From the NCBI RefSeq assembly GCF_028290495.1, contig NZ_JAQGJT010000156.1, forward strand, positions 54,063 through 118,062: DNA of 64,000 bases, written 5' to 3'. This document shows positions 47,685 through 57,447 of this stretch, piece by piece. The stretch comes from Tardiphaga sp. GTDB lineage: Bacteria; Pseudomonadota; Alphaproteobacteria; Rhizobiales; Xanthobacteraceae. Made by a program: the position numbers and the translations under genes. The notes beneath the pieces were generated by a model. The model did no database searches, had not been told where the DNA came from, and saw only the letters and a program-made list of their open reading frames with translations. How positions within the stretch are numbered: the first letter of the stretch is position 1; the number at the start of each line of letters is the position of its first letter.

Positions 47685-49193
47685 TTGAACCGACGACAAC
47701 TTCTTGGGGCCTCGGCCGCGCTTCCGCTGCTGACAATATTGCCACGTAGCCCTGCAGCGGCGGCTGGACCGACACCATTCGACGCCTCCTTGGTGCGGCA
47801 GATGGCGCGCGACGCCGCCGCAAGGCCGTTCAAGGGTGCCGACAACAAGTTGCCGGACTCTCTGAAGGATCTCGACTACGACCAGTACCGCGCGCTTCGC
47901 TTCAATCCGGAGAAGGCGCTCTGGCGCGGCGAGAAGTTGCCCTTCGAGGTGCAATTCTTTCACCGAGGCTCGTTCTACACCAACCGTGTCGATATCTACG
48001 AAGTCGCTAATGGGCAGGCGGCCCGGGTTCCCTATCAACCCGAGAACTTTTCATTTGGCGCTACGCCGCCGCCTCCGGCCGGTACCGATCTCGGCTTCGG
48101 CGGTTTCCGGCTGCATGCGCCGATCAACAAACCCGATTATTACGACGAGGTCTGTGTATTTCTCGGCGCCAGCTACTTTCGTGCGGTTGCCAAAGGTCAG
48201 GTTTACGGTCTGTCTGCGCGTGGTCTATCGATCAACACCGGCGAGGCGGCAGGCGAAGAGTTTCCCCAATTCAAAGCGTTCTGGATCGAGAAACCGGCGT
48301 CCAACGCCAACTCGATCGTGGTGCACGCGCTGCTGGACAGCGAAAGTGCCGCAGCTGCCTATCGCTTCACCATCCGGCCGGGCGAAACCACGATTTTCGA
48401 TGTGGAAGTGGCGATCTATCCGCGGGTTGAATTGAAGAATGCCGGCCTCGCCCCGATCACCAGCATGTTTTTCTTCGGGCCCAACGACCGCAAGGAAGTC
48501 GATGACTTTCGCCCTGCCGTGCACGATTCCGACGGCATGGCGATCTACAACGGACGCGGCGAGCAGCTGTGGCGCCCCCTGAACAATCCTCGCGACTTGC
48601 AGATCAGTTCGTTCGGTGATCTCAATCCCCGCGGCTTCGGGCTGATGCAGAGACAGAAGAGTTATCTCGACTACCAGGATCTCGAATCCAGCTTCGAACG
48701 GCGCCCCAGCCTGTGGGTCGAGCCTATCGGCGACTGGGGCGAGGGTTCGGTGCAGCTGCTCGAAATCCCCACCAAGGAAGAGATTCACGACAATATCGCT
48801 GGCTTCTGGCGCCCGAAAGGTCCACTGCCGGCCAAGGGCGAGCACACCTATGCCTACCGCCTGCATTGGGGACCGGACCATCCGAAGCCCTCGGCGCTTG
48901 CGATCTTCTCGCGCAGCGGCATAGGCGCGCGCGGCGATGACACTAAGCTTTTCGTGCTTGAGCTGATCGGCGATAAGCTGAAATCCATCGCCCCCGACAA
49001 GATCAAGGGCGTCGTTACCGCCGAAAAGGCCGAAATCCGCAACGTCGTCACGCAGCCGAACCCGCAAAGCGGCGGCTGGCGGCTGAGCTTCGAAATGCCG
49101 ATCAAGGGCAAGGCGCCGGTCGAACTGCGCGCGTTGCTGATGCAGGATGATCAAGCAATTTCCGAAGTCTGGGTCTATCGATGGACGCCGTGA
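47685..49193 (+). CDS. opgD: glucan biosynthesis protein OpgD/OpgG family (Tat-type signal suggests OpgD)
   Basis: MNRRQLLGASAALPLL; YDQYRALRFNPEKALW; FFFGPNDRKEVDDFRPAVHDSDGMAIYNGRGEQLWRPLNNP. Confidence 0.9.
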   Translation: MNRRQLLGASAALPLLTILPRSPAAAAGPTPFDASLVRQMARDAAARPFKGADNKLPDSLKDLDYDQYRALRFNPEKALWRGEKLPFEVQFFHRGSFYTNRVDIYEVANGQAARVPYQPENFSFGATPPPPAGTDLGFGGFRLHAPINKPDYYDEVCVFLGASYFRAVAKGQVYGLSARGLSINTGEAAGEEFPQFKAFWIEKPASNANSIVVHALLDSESAAAAYRFTIRPGETTIFDVEVAIYPRVELKNAGLAPITSMFFFGPNDRKEVDDFRPAVHDSDGMAIYNGRGEQLWRPLNNPRDLQISSFGDLNPRGFGLMQRQKSYLDYQDLESSFERRPSLWVEPIGDWGEGSVQLLEIPTKEEIHDNIAGFWRPKGPLPAKGEHTYAYRLHWGPDHPKPSALAIFSRSGIGARGDDTKLFVLELIGDKLKSIAPDKIKGVVTAEKAEIRNVVTQPNPQSGGWRLSFEMPIKGKAPVELRALLMQDDQAISEVWVYRWTP

Positions 49194-51364
49194 GCCCGAA
49201 GAAACCAGAACCTCCGACCGTTTCCGCAATCGACTCGTCGTCTCCGGTTGATGCAAGCGGCGCGTTTCTCCCGCCGGAGATGCCGACTGCAATGGCACCG
49301 CAGAAGCTGGCGGGGGTGATGAAATCGGAACGGCGCGCTCAATTCAAGCCGATGCCAACCGTGCTGCGGCGCGCCTATATCCTGATCGGCACCGCCGCGA
49401 TGACCTTGGCCGGCGGCTACGAAATGTTTGAGGTCTTGCAGGTCGGCGGAGTCACGATCCTCGAAGGTTTGGTACTGGCGCTGTTCGTGTTGCTGTTCGC
49501 CTGGGTGGCGTTCTCGTTCATGTCGGCGCTGGCCGGCTTTGCGATGTTGCTGGTGCGCGGGCGGGATCCGCTCGGGATGGAGCCTCACGCGCCGCTCCCG
49601 GCGATCTCGAGCCGTAATGCGATGCTGTTGCCGACCTATAATGAAGATCCCTATCGGATCATGGCTCGTTTACGGGCGATCTTCGAATCCGCCGGGGAAA
49701 CCGGCTATGCCTCGCAATTCGACTGGTTCGTGCTCAGCGACACCACCGACCCGGCGATCTGGGTCGCTGAGGAAAAGGCTTTGCTACAACTACGCCACGA
49801 GGCGAGCGCCAGCCGCATCTTCTACCGCCACCGGCCACGCAACACCGCGCGCAAATCGGGCAATATCGAAGACTGGGTCAAACGGTTCGGCGCCGGATAT
49901 GATCACATGATCATCCTTGACGCCGACAGCCTGATGACCGGCGATACCATCGTGCGCCTGGTCGCCGGCATGGAGCAGCATCCCGGCGTCGGCCTGATTC
50001 AGACGCTGCCGATCGTAGTCAATGCGCGCTCGCTGTTCGCGCGGATGCAGCAGTTCGCGGGCCGGCTCTACGGCCCGGTAATCGCGTCAGGTATCGCGTG
50101 GTGGCACGGCTCCGAAGGCAACTACTGGGGCCATAATGCGATTATCCGCGTCCGCGCCTTTGCGGAGGACGCCGGCCTGCCAGAACTGTCCGGGCGGAAG
50201 CCGTTCGGCGGCCACATCCTCAGCCACGATTTCATTGAAGCGGCATTCATGCGGCGGGCCGGATGGGCGATCCACATGGCGCCGAAGCTGGCCGGCAGCT
50301 TTGAGGAATGCCCGCCGTCGCTGCTCGATTTTGCTGCCCGCGACCGACGTTGGTGCCAAGGCAATCTGCAGCATCTCGCGGTGCTGCCCGCGCGCCGGCT
50401 GCACTGGGTGTCGCGGCTGCATCTTATGACCGGAATCGGCTCTTATCTGACCGCACCGCTTTGGCTGATGTTTCTCGTGCTCGGCATCCTGATCTCGCTA
50501 CAGGCGCAGTTCGTGCGGCCGGAGTACTTCCCGAAGGGCTTTTCGCTGTTCCCTCAGTGGCCGGCGCAGGATCCAGTCCGCGCGGCTTGGGTGTTCGCCG
50601 GCACCATGGGGCTGCTGATCGTGCCGAAACTGCTCGCCTACGCCTTGCTGCTCACACAAGGGGACACCCGCAAACGCTTCGGCGGCGGCTTTTTGGTCCT
50701 TCTCGGCATTATGGTCGAGACCGTGCTCTCCGGCCTCATCGCGCCGGTCATGATGATCTTCCAATCATCGGCGGTCGGCGAAATACTGCTTGGTCGCGAC
50801 GCCGGCTGGCAGGTACAGCGCCGCGACGATAGCGGCGTTCCGTTGCGCGAGGTCGTGAGAGAATATGCGGTGCCAACGCTAATCGGGGTACTGATGGCCA
50901 TCAGCGCCTACGCGGTATCGCTCCCGTTGTTCCTGTGGATGACGCCGGTGATCGTCGGTCTGCTGCTTTCGGCACCGGTGGCGATGCTGTCATCGCGCCT
51001 ATTGCAGGCGGGCCAACGCGCCGGCCTGTTCGGTACTCCCGAACAGAATACGCCGCCGAAGGTGCTCGACCGCGCCAACGAGCTGGCGCTAACGGCGCCG
51101 ACCTACGGCACCAGCCCGCTGCACGAGCTCCGCGGCGACGCTGAGCTGCGGGAGGCGCACCTGCGAACGCTGGCTGATCAGCCGCGAACCCGCGGCCAGA
51201 TCGATACCGACCTCGCCATCGCCCGTGCAAAAATCGAGGACGCCGGGGGGTTCGATGAAGCCGTCAGCTACCTCAGTACCCGTGAAACGTTTGCCGTCCT
51301 GAATAGTCGGATTGCGCTCGAGCTGCTGGCACGATTGCCCGACGAGGCGCCAGTCGCGGACTAA
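49181..51364 (+). CDS. opgH: glucans biosynthesis glucosyltransferase OpgH (MdoH)
   Basis: LDADSLMTGDTIVRLV; RDRRWCQGNLQHL (QxxRW-like); multi-TM; follows opgD. Confidence 0.93.
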   Translation: MDAVSPKKPEPPTVSAIDSSSPVDASGAFLPPEMPTAMAPQKLAGVMKSERRAQFKPMPTVLRRAYILIGTAAMTLAGGYEMFEVLQVGGVTILEGLVLALFVLLFAWVAFSFMSALAGFAMLLVRGRDPLGMEPHAPLPAISSRNAMLLPTYNEDPYRIMARLRAIFESAGETGYASQFDWFVLSDTTDPAIWVAEEKALLQLRHEASASRIFYRHRPRNTARKSGNIEDWVKRFGAGYDHMIILDADSLMTGDTIVRLVAGMEQHPGVGLIQTLPIVVNARSLFARMQQFAGRLYGPVIASGIAWWHGSEGNYWGHNAIIRVRAFAEDAGLPELSGRKPFGGHILSHDFIEAAFMRRAGWAIHMAPKLAGSFEECPPSLLDFAARDRRWCQGNLQHLAVLPARRLHWVSRLHLMTGIGSYLTAPLWLMFLVLGILISLQAQFVRPEYFPKGFSLFPQWPAQDPVRAAWVFAGTMGLLIVPKLLAYALLLTQGDTRKRFGGGFLVLLGIMVETVLSGLIAPVMMIFQSSAVGEILLGRDAGWQVQRRDDSGVPLREVVREYAVPTLIGVLMAISAYAVSLPLFLWMTPVIVGLLLSAPVAMLSSRLLQAGQRAGLFGTPEQNTPPKVLDRANELALTAPTYGTSPLHELRGDAELREAHLRTLADQPRTRGQIDTDLAIARAKIEDAGGFDEAVSYLSTRETFAVLNSRIALELLARLPDEAPVAD

Positions 51365-51473
51365 TGACGGCTTCTTGGCCGCGCTAATCAGGAAATCGGC
51401 GAACCACCCTCTCCCGCACCAGGACGAGCCGTCGATCGTAACGCGCAGGAAGTGCCACTTTTCCCGATGCTGG

Positions 51474-51498
51474 GGAACGGTGTGCAAAGTCGAAAGTT
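51474..51498 (+). promoter_or_regulatory. EcfG-like promoter GGAAC-N16-AGTT
   Basis: GGAACggtgtgcaaagtcgaaAGTT, 33 nt upstream of ATG 51531. Confidence 0.5.
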
Positions 51499-51530
51499 AG
51501 AAGCGCCCTGCCACTTGCGAGGATCTAGAC

Positions 51531-51854
51531 ATGAAACACCTTCGCCTTCCAATCTTCGGCCTTTGCGTTGCCGCCGCCCTGTCGTGTGCTGCTTATGCTC
51601 AGGCGCCGGCGGCCAAGAGCGGTCCGGGAAACAACGCCATTAACAGCGAGCAGAAGAACTCGACAGCGCCGGTAGCGGGACGGAACTCGTTTACCGAAGG
51701 CCAAGCCAAAAGCGCAATCGAAAAAGCCGGTTACACCAGCGTCACCGAGCTGAAGAAGGACGACAACGGCATCTGGCGCGGCAAAGCCAGCAAGGGCGGG
51801 TCGGCCAGCGCGGTCACCGTCGATTTCCAGGGCAACGTCAACGCCGCCAAATAA
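51531..51854 (+). CDS. secreted PepSY-like small protein
   Basis: Signal peptide; FTEGQAKSAIEKAGYTSVTELKKDDNGIWRGKA. Confidence 0.7.
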   Translation: MKHLRLPIFGLCVAAALSCAAYAQAPAAKSGPGNNAINSEQKNSTAPVAGRNSFTEGQAKSAIEKAGYTSVTELKKDDNGIWRGKASKGGSASAVTVDFQGNVNAAK

Positions 51855-51870
51855 TCAAAAGGACACGAAC

Positions 51871-52479
51871 ATGACCGCAACCATTTCTCGCTTATACGAT
51901 TCGTACGCAGACGCTCAGAAGGCCGTTCAGCGCCTGGAAACCGCTGGTGTCCCTCACTCCGACATCAGCATTGTCGCCAACAATTCTAATGGTTGGTACG
52001 ACGGAAAGAAAGATCGCGATGGTGACGGCGTGGACGATCGCGCCGAAGCGGCGGGCACCGGCGCTGGTGTTGGCGCCGGTCTGGGTGGCGCGGCCGGCCT
52101 GCTGGCCGGCCTCGGGCTGCTCGCCATTCCGGGTCTCGGCCCTGTGGTTGCCGCAGGTTGGCTCGCTGCCACTGCCGTCGGTGCGGCAGCCGGAGCCGCC
52201 ACCGGTGGACTTGTCGGCGCATTGACGGAAGCTGGCGTATCGAAAGATGACGCACCGCTTTATGCCGAGGGAGTCCGCCGCGGCGGCACGCTTGTGTCGG
52301 CCAAAGTAGCCGATGCGGAACGCGCCCGCCTGGACGCCCTGCTAAGCCCTTCTTCGGTCAATCTGAGCGACCGCAAGGCCGCTTGGACGAAGTCCGGCTG
52401 GGCCGGTTATGATCCGGCAGGTCAGCCCTACGGCGCGGACCAGGTTCGCAAAGAGCGCGCTCTTCACGGCACCCGCTAA
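51871..52479 (+). CDS. general stress protein 17M-like domain / glycine-zipper protein
   Basis: LYDSYADAQKAVQRLETAGVPHSDISIVANN; Gly/Ala-rich zipper. Confidence 0.75.
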   Translation: MTATISRLYDSYADAQKAVQRLETAGVPHSDISIVANNSNGWYDGKKDRDGDGVDDRAEAAGTGAGVGAGLGGAAGLLAGLGLLAIPGLGPVVAAGWLAATAVGAAAGAATGGLVGALTEAGVSKDDAPLYAEGVRRGGTLVSAKVADAERARLDALLSPSSVNLSDRKAAWTKSGWAGYDPAGQPYGADQVRKERALHGTR

Positions 52480-52484
52480 ATAAA

Positions 52485-52514
52485 ATGGCCCGCTTCGGCG
52501 GGCCATTTTTTATT
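52485..52514 (+). terminator. rho-independent terminator
   Basis: ATGGCCCGCttcgGCGGGCCATttttta hairpin followed by T-run just after the 52479 stop. Confidence 0.9.
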
Positions 52515-52610
52515 GGCGGTCGCCGGACGGCCCGGCTGCGCAGTCGCTCCGATAGCTACACAACTGCCGAAGGCCTCGTTCCCGTATAGGGATAAAGTGG
52601 CAATTTTTTT

Positions 52611-52635
52611 GGAACGGATCTTTTCCTTGTTGGTT
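52611..52635 (+). promoter_or_regulatory. EcfG-like promoter GGAAC-N16-GGTT
   Basis: GGAACggatcttttccttgttGGTT, 35 nt upstream of ATG 52671. Confidence 0.5.
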
Positions 52636-52670
52636 TCTCATGTCCTTAACAGCACAGGAGGATGGACGAT

Positions 52671-53076
52671 GAAGAACACTATGTTGGCAGGTGCGTTTGT
52701 TTTGGCAGCGCTTTCGGTTCCGATCCTCGCTCAGGCGCAGAACGGCGTGGCGGCTGGTGCGACCACCGGTGCGGTCACGGGCGCTGTCGTGGGCGGCCCG
52801 GTTGGCGCGGCGGTAGGTGCCGGGGTCGGTGCCGTTGCTGGCGGCATTGCCGACGATACGCGCCCGCGCTTCCGAAGCTACGTGTCGGAGCGCCGCGTGC
52901 CGTCCTATCGGTACGAGCGCGAAGTGCGCGTCGGTGCGGACCTGCCAGAAAGCGGCGTCACATACTACGAAGTGCCGAAGGAATACGGCGTGACCAAGTA
53001 CCGCTACACGGTGGTCAACGATCGTACCGTCTTGGTCGATCCCGGCACCCATCGCATCGTCCAGATCGTCGAATAA
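52671..53076 (+). CDS. DUF1236-type secreted glycine-zipper protein
   Basis: Signal peptide; GATTGAVTGAVVGGPVGAAVGAGVGAVAGG; VPKEYGVTKYRYTVVNDRTVLVDPGTHRIVQIVE. Confidence 0.8.
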
Positions 53077-53148
53077 CGACTTCAACGGAGCGGCCCCACA
53101 CGGGTGGGGCCGCATTTCCCTGTGTGATGGGGCAACAGGAGATTGGCC

Positions 53149-53730
53149 ATGTCGTTCAATCCGAGTTCGTTTTTTGCCGGCGTCGGGACGGTCTTTGTGG
53201 CAATCGCCGTCGGCTTCGGCGGTGGCGCGATGATGACGGCGACGACGCAGAAGAAGCCCGACGGGCCGAACCGCCTCGAACGCATAGCTTCGACATCCGC
53301 AGCCGCTCCCCCTGCCGCAATGGGACCGGAGAGCGCGATTGCACCGCTGGTCGCGGCCCCACCTACTCCGGCGGAGAACATGCCACAACGGGTCGATCAA
53401 ACGCCAGCACCGCCGTCGGTTTCGACAGACACTTCGGGATCTCAACGGCCTCAAGCTCCGCCTACAGCGCCGGCATCGGCGTCGCCCGAGGCGATACACG
53501 AAACGCAGACGGCTCCCGCCTCCGGACAGGTGAGCGAAAGCGCGAAGAGCAGCGAGCGCAATCGACGCGCGGAACGACGTACGAACGAGCCACGCAAATG
53601 GACCGAACGCAAACGTCCACGGCTAGAATCTGTCGATGTGGCAGTGGCGCGACGCGAGCCAGTGGTCATGCGTGAGGTTGTCGAGGAAGAGGAGCGTACG
53701 CCGCGCTTCGGGCTTTTTGGTCGGGACTAG
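53149..53730 (+). CDS. hypothetical Pro/Ala-rich protein with N-terminal TM
   Basis: 195-aa ORF; FFAGVGTVFVAIAVGFGGGAMM. Confidence 0.6.
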   Translation: MSFNPSSFFAGVGTVFVAIAVGFGGGAMMTATTQKKPDGPNRLERIASTSAAAPPAAMGPESAIAPLVAAPPTPAENMPQRVDQTPAPPSVSTDTSGSQRPQAPPTAPASASPEAIHETQTAPASGQVSESAKSSERNRRAERRTNEPRKWTERKRPRLESVDVAVARREPVVMREVVEEEERTPRFGLFGRD

Positions 53731-53799
53731 TTACTCGTTTTCGGTATCGGAAACTAACGGTAGTTCACCCGGTTTTCGCCGCGTCGATGCGGTACCGCA

Positions 53800-54276
53800 A
53801 TGAAGCAGGAAAGCGCCTTGCCCCTTTTTCGATACCTTTGCCTAGTCGGCTCCGTTCTTGTCGGCGCGCTTTGGCTGTTCGGTTCACACGAGAACGGCCT
53901 GCGCTCGGCCCAGACCGAGCGGTGGACGTCGCTCGATACGCTTCGCGCCATGGCACATCACGGAGAGCCTCCGCGTCCGAAGGCGGTCTTCGCTGATGAC
54001 GCGGCCCCGATCCGCGTGGCGGTCACGGAAGCCGCGCCGCTGCCCCCTACGCGCCCTCTCGTTTCGCCTGCCGTTAACTCGCCTGCGCTCAACGACTCCT
54101 TCAATGATGCGCAGGCCCGCTACCGCTCCAGGGGAATTGCTCGCGCCAACATGTCCCGAAAACCGCGACGGCAGGCGGTTGCTGCGCGGGCAGTAAAGCC
54201 TCGAACCGCCGGAGCTACCACCGTTGCTACCGCCGACCGGATGTCTCCCATCGACGTTTTCGGATCAGCGTGGTGA
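53800..54276 (+). CDS. hypothetical membrane-anchored protein
   Basis: YLCLVGSVLVGALWLFGS TM anchor. Confidence 0.55.
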   Translation: MKQESALPLFRYLCLVGSVLVGALWLFGSHENGLRSAQTERWTSLDTLRAMAHHGEPPRPKAVFADDAAPIRVAVTEAAPLPPTRPLVSPAVNSPALNDSFNDAQARYRSRGIARANMSRKPRRQAVAARAVKPRTAGATTVATADRMSPIDVFGSAW

Positions 54277-54476
54277 CCGGGCCGGCAAAGGGCCCGCTGG
54301 CTGATCAGTTCCAGCTGACGTCCATCATCGCGGCCGCTATACGCGCCTGTCACGAAAGCACGAAGCAGCCTGCCGTCGAACAACTGAGTACCGAGGACGC
54401 CAACTGTATTGCGAAAGCCGTGCTGTCGGCGCTCGCGGAAGCCGGGCTCACGATTGTGCCAACGAAGAACGATTAG
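54270..54476 (+). CDS. hypothetical small protein
   Basis: 68-aa ORF, convergent 4-bp overlap with the histidine kinase gene. Confidence 0.45.
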   Translation: MVTGPAKGPLADQFQLTSIIAAAIRACHESTKQPAVEQLSTEDANCIAKAVLSALAEAGLTIVPTKND

Positions 54477-55807
54477 GCTACGTCCGAAGCCGGCAGCTTG
54501 CAGCAGATTGACGTCCAGCCATCTCGCCGCGACAGTTCGAAGCTCCCAGCCAACGCCCGCAAGCGCTCCCGCATGCCTGTTAGGCCCCGCCCGAACACGG
54601 GTTCTGTCGACCAGCCGATTCCGTTATCCGAGACTTCTACAACAACGGAGCCGTGGTGCAGCGCCGCTTTCACTCTCATCTGGCTGGCCCCAGCGTGCTT
54701 CGAGACGTTGGTAATACCTTCCTGTATGACCCGATAGATTGTCTGGGTGACAACACTGTCCATGCCGTCCAGATCGGGGCCGATGTCACAGGCCACTTTG
54801 AGGCCGGGAAGTTGGGCATGGACGTCACGAAGTAACTTTTTGACGCTCGATTGCAGTCCGAGCTCTTCGATATAGAGAGGTCGTAGGCGATCCAGTATCC
54901 GACGATTAGCCATCTGCAGGGCTTCCACAGATTGTATCGCCCGGTGCGGCGCGGAGTCCGGATCGTCCTCACTGATGTTACTGGTGTCGGCCATGGCTAT
55001 GACGTTGGCCCGGATGGCGAAAAGAAGTGGCCCGAGTTCGTCATGGAGTTCACGCGAAATGTCGCGCCGCTCTTCATCCTGAATCAGGATCATCCGACGG
55101 AGCAGAGTCCGATTTTCGGAGTTGAGGCTTGAAAGCGTGCTGGCCAGTTCGTTTACGGCCAAACAGCTCTGGCGTATTTCCGGGGGCCCCGAGCAAGCGA
55201 TCCTGGCCTCATAATGGCCGTCTTGCAGCTTTGCCAGCCCGTTCCCGAGATCGCTCAGCGGCTTCAAGGCAGCCCCTACGGTCCAGAATGCGATAAGAAT
55301 GGTAAGAAAGGCCAATCCTACGCCGGAAGCGACGATCGAGAGAAAGCCCACCCATTTTTCATAGATGTTTGCCCGAATGTCGGGCTCGTAGACGAGGTCT
55401 CCAACGCGCCGATCCCCGACCAGAATTGGAATACGCCGTGACAGATCCGGCAAGTTGAGAAAGCTCACGAACCAGTGCGGCACGTGAGAATAACTTAGCG
55501 CAACGGCAGGGTCAGTTTTCGTCGTCGATATTGCGCCGACCGGCCGGAACTGCAGGGCATCGGGACTGGTGGAGGCTAGGCCGGAGACAAAGGCCACCAG
55601 GACGGCGTTCGGGTCGTACGTCACCTTCAATGCATTGTTGAGGGCGCCCGCAACCAGGACGGCCGAGCGCTCGGCGGGTTCGTTCTCGTCGACAAGCTGG
55701 TCAGCCGAGAACAGCCGCAATAGCGAGGCGCCGGCAACTAAAGCCACAAGGAAAACGGCGCACAAAAACAGCGATAGACGAGTTCGAAGTGAGTATGTTT
55801 TCCACAT
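54473..55807 (-). CDS. sensor histidine kinase (NarL/UhpB HisKA_3 family)
   Basis: RRDISRELHDELGPLLFAIRAN; VIQEGITNVSKHAGA; VSDNGIGW; GLTGMRERL. Confidence 0.93.
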   Translation of the reverse strand: MWKTYSLRTRLSLFLCAVFLVALVAGASLLRLFSADQLVDENEPAERSAVLVAGALNNALKVTYDPNAVLVAFVSGLASTSPDALQFRPVGAISTTKTDPAVALSYSHVPHWFVSFLNLPDLSRRIPILVGDRRVGDLVYEPDIRANIYEKWVGFLSIVASGVGLAFLTILIAFWTVGAALKPLSDLGNGLAKLQDGHYEARIACSGPPEIRQSCLAVNELASTLSSLNSENRTLLRRMILIQDEERRDISRELHDELGPLLFAIRANVIAMADTSNISEDDPDSAPHRAIQSVEALQMANRRILDRLRPLYIEELGLQSSVKKLLRDVHAQLPGLKVACDIGPDLDGMDSVVTQTIYRVIQEGITNVSKHAGASQMRVKAALHHGSVVVEVSDNGIGWSTEPVFGRGLTGMRERLRALAGSFELSRRDGWTSICCKLPASDVA

Positions 55808-55900
55808 TGGAAGGATTCCAAGCTATGAACAGAACAATCCCTGTTCAAAGGCCGCTGACCTCCTATCTATAGACAGGTCACAACTTACAGAAAATATATC

Positions 55901-56521
55901 ATGAGATTGTTGATCGTTGATGATCATCCCGTGGTCGCCTCCGGATGCCGGTCGCTATTCGCTTCCGATGCTTCGGTGAAAATCGACGAAGCGGCGGATG
56001 AGAAATCTGGTCACCGTGCTTATCTGAGTAAGCGCCCGGATGTGACGATTATCGACATCAATCTGCCCGACCTTTCCGGTTTCGAACTGATGCGTCGGAT
56101 CCGGAAAGAAGACCCCGATGCCCGCATTATCATGTTTAGTATGAACGACGATCCAGCGTTCGTTGCGCGCGCTATCGAGCTGGGAGCTCAGGGGTACGTT
56201 TCCAAGGGAGATGATCCGCGCTTATTGGTCAAGGCCGTGCGAAAGGTGGCGGCAGGGGAAAATTTCATCACGCCGCGCCTCGCCGAATCCGTCACCTTCT
56301 CTGCAGCGGCGATTCGCTCGAGCCCGACGTCTCAGATGAAGCCGCGTGAACTTGAGATCCTGCGACTGTTGGCACGAGGCGACAAAATCAGTGAGATCGC
56401 TGACGCTCTGGACATTTCCTACAAGACGGTCGCCAATACGACGTCGCTGCTCAAGCAGAAGCTTGGTGCAAAGAGCCACTCCGATTTGATCCGCATTGCG
56501 GTCGAGACTGAGTTGAGCTGA
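55901..56521 (+). CDS. LuxR/NarL-family response regulator
   Basis: LLIVDDHPVVASGC; ALGAQGYVSK-like receiver; HTH LARGDKISEIADALDISYKTVANTTSLLKQKLG. Confidence 0.93.
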   Translation: MRLLIVDDHPVVASGCRSLFASDASVKIDEAADEKSGHRAYLSKRPDVTIIDINLPDLSGFELMRRIRKEDPDARIIMFSMNDDPAFVARAIELGAQGYVSKGDDPRLLVKAVRKVAAGENFITPRLAESVTFSAAAIRSSPTSQMKPRELEILRLLARGDKISEIADALDISYKTVANTTSLLKQKLGAKSHSDLIRIAVETELS

Positions 56522-56644
56522 GCCGCAAGACCAGTTCCCAGTTTTCCGATTTTCGCTTCGCGATGTGGCTGGCTGCAGCCTGAAGGGCCCATTCATGCTG
56601 CCTTCATTTGGAGGGTGGCAAGAAACGCCTGCATCACAGCTGGG

Positions 56645-57115
56645 GCGCAATGGCAGGAAATGAACATGGCCCAGGTTGACCCTATCGCACGCGCCATCGA
56701 CTGGTTGGACGCCTGCAAGGCAAACGACCTGGAAACGGTTTGTTCGCTATACGCGCCAGACGCAACGAGCACGATTCCGTCGGTGCCGGTTTCCGGCCCC
56801 GGGATTCTCCTGTCAGGCGCGGAGCAGCATCGTCGGTACTAGATGGACGCCTTTCAAAGCGGCACCACCGAGGTCTTTGAGCTGGTCGAGATCTACCCGG
56901 GTCGCGACAGCGCAGTACTCATCTATTATGACAGGTACTATCGGCGTGTCTGCGAATACCTGCAGTTCAACAATGCAGGCCTCGTTTCAACCGCAGCGCG
57001 ACATCTCATTCCGCGGCGACGGAGGTGTTTCCGATGCCTGCCAGCGCCGCTGCGGGGGACGACGCGAATTCGTCAGTCTCTGAGCTTTTGCGCTGCGAGG
57101 CGCGGCAAAATCTAG
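56645..57115 (+). pseudogene. SnoaL/NTF2-like gene interrupted by an in-frame TAG at 56840-56842
   Basis: Two ORFs contiguous in the same frame: DPIARAIDWLDACKANDLETVCSLYAPDAT...RRY*MDAFQSGTTEVFELVEIYPGRDSAVLIYYDRYYRRVCEYLQF. Confidence 0.65.
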
Positions 57116-57447
57116 GGGAAGCGCAGCAGCTTCCGGTAGGACCTGCACGCAACAGCTTGCGCCAGCGCGCCATTGCACTCAGCGAGCTGTCCAAGCGCGA
57201 CGCCAATTCCGCCTGAAGGTGGATACTCGGATTTACAGGCACGCAAGCGGTGTGAAATTGCCACAAACTCCCGGTCAATATGGTTCCGTTGAACTGGGTA
57301 GCGGCTACGAGACCAGGTCTCTCAAGACGCTTCGATGCACGCGTTGCCGATTTTTCCCGAATACCTCTCGCTGAACGGAACTTTACATCTCGATTCCGCT
57401 TGTGACGTGTGACCGCTTGCCGGTCTTGAAACCTGGGAGTATGCGCA

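Noticed and set aside
48225-49298. 357-aa minus-strand ORF
   Set aside because: Antisense to opgD
52510-53499. 329-aa Arg-rich minus-strand ORF
   Set aside because: Antisense to the DUF1236 gene and neighbour; composition typical of a shadow frame
57375-57399. GGAACTTTACATCTCGATTCCGCTT upstream of the 57448 gene as EcfG promoter
   Set aside because: The -10 element reads GCTT rather than xGTT
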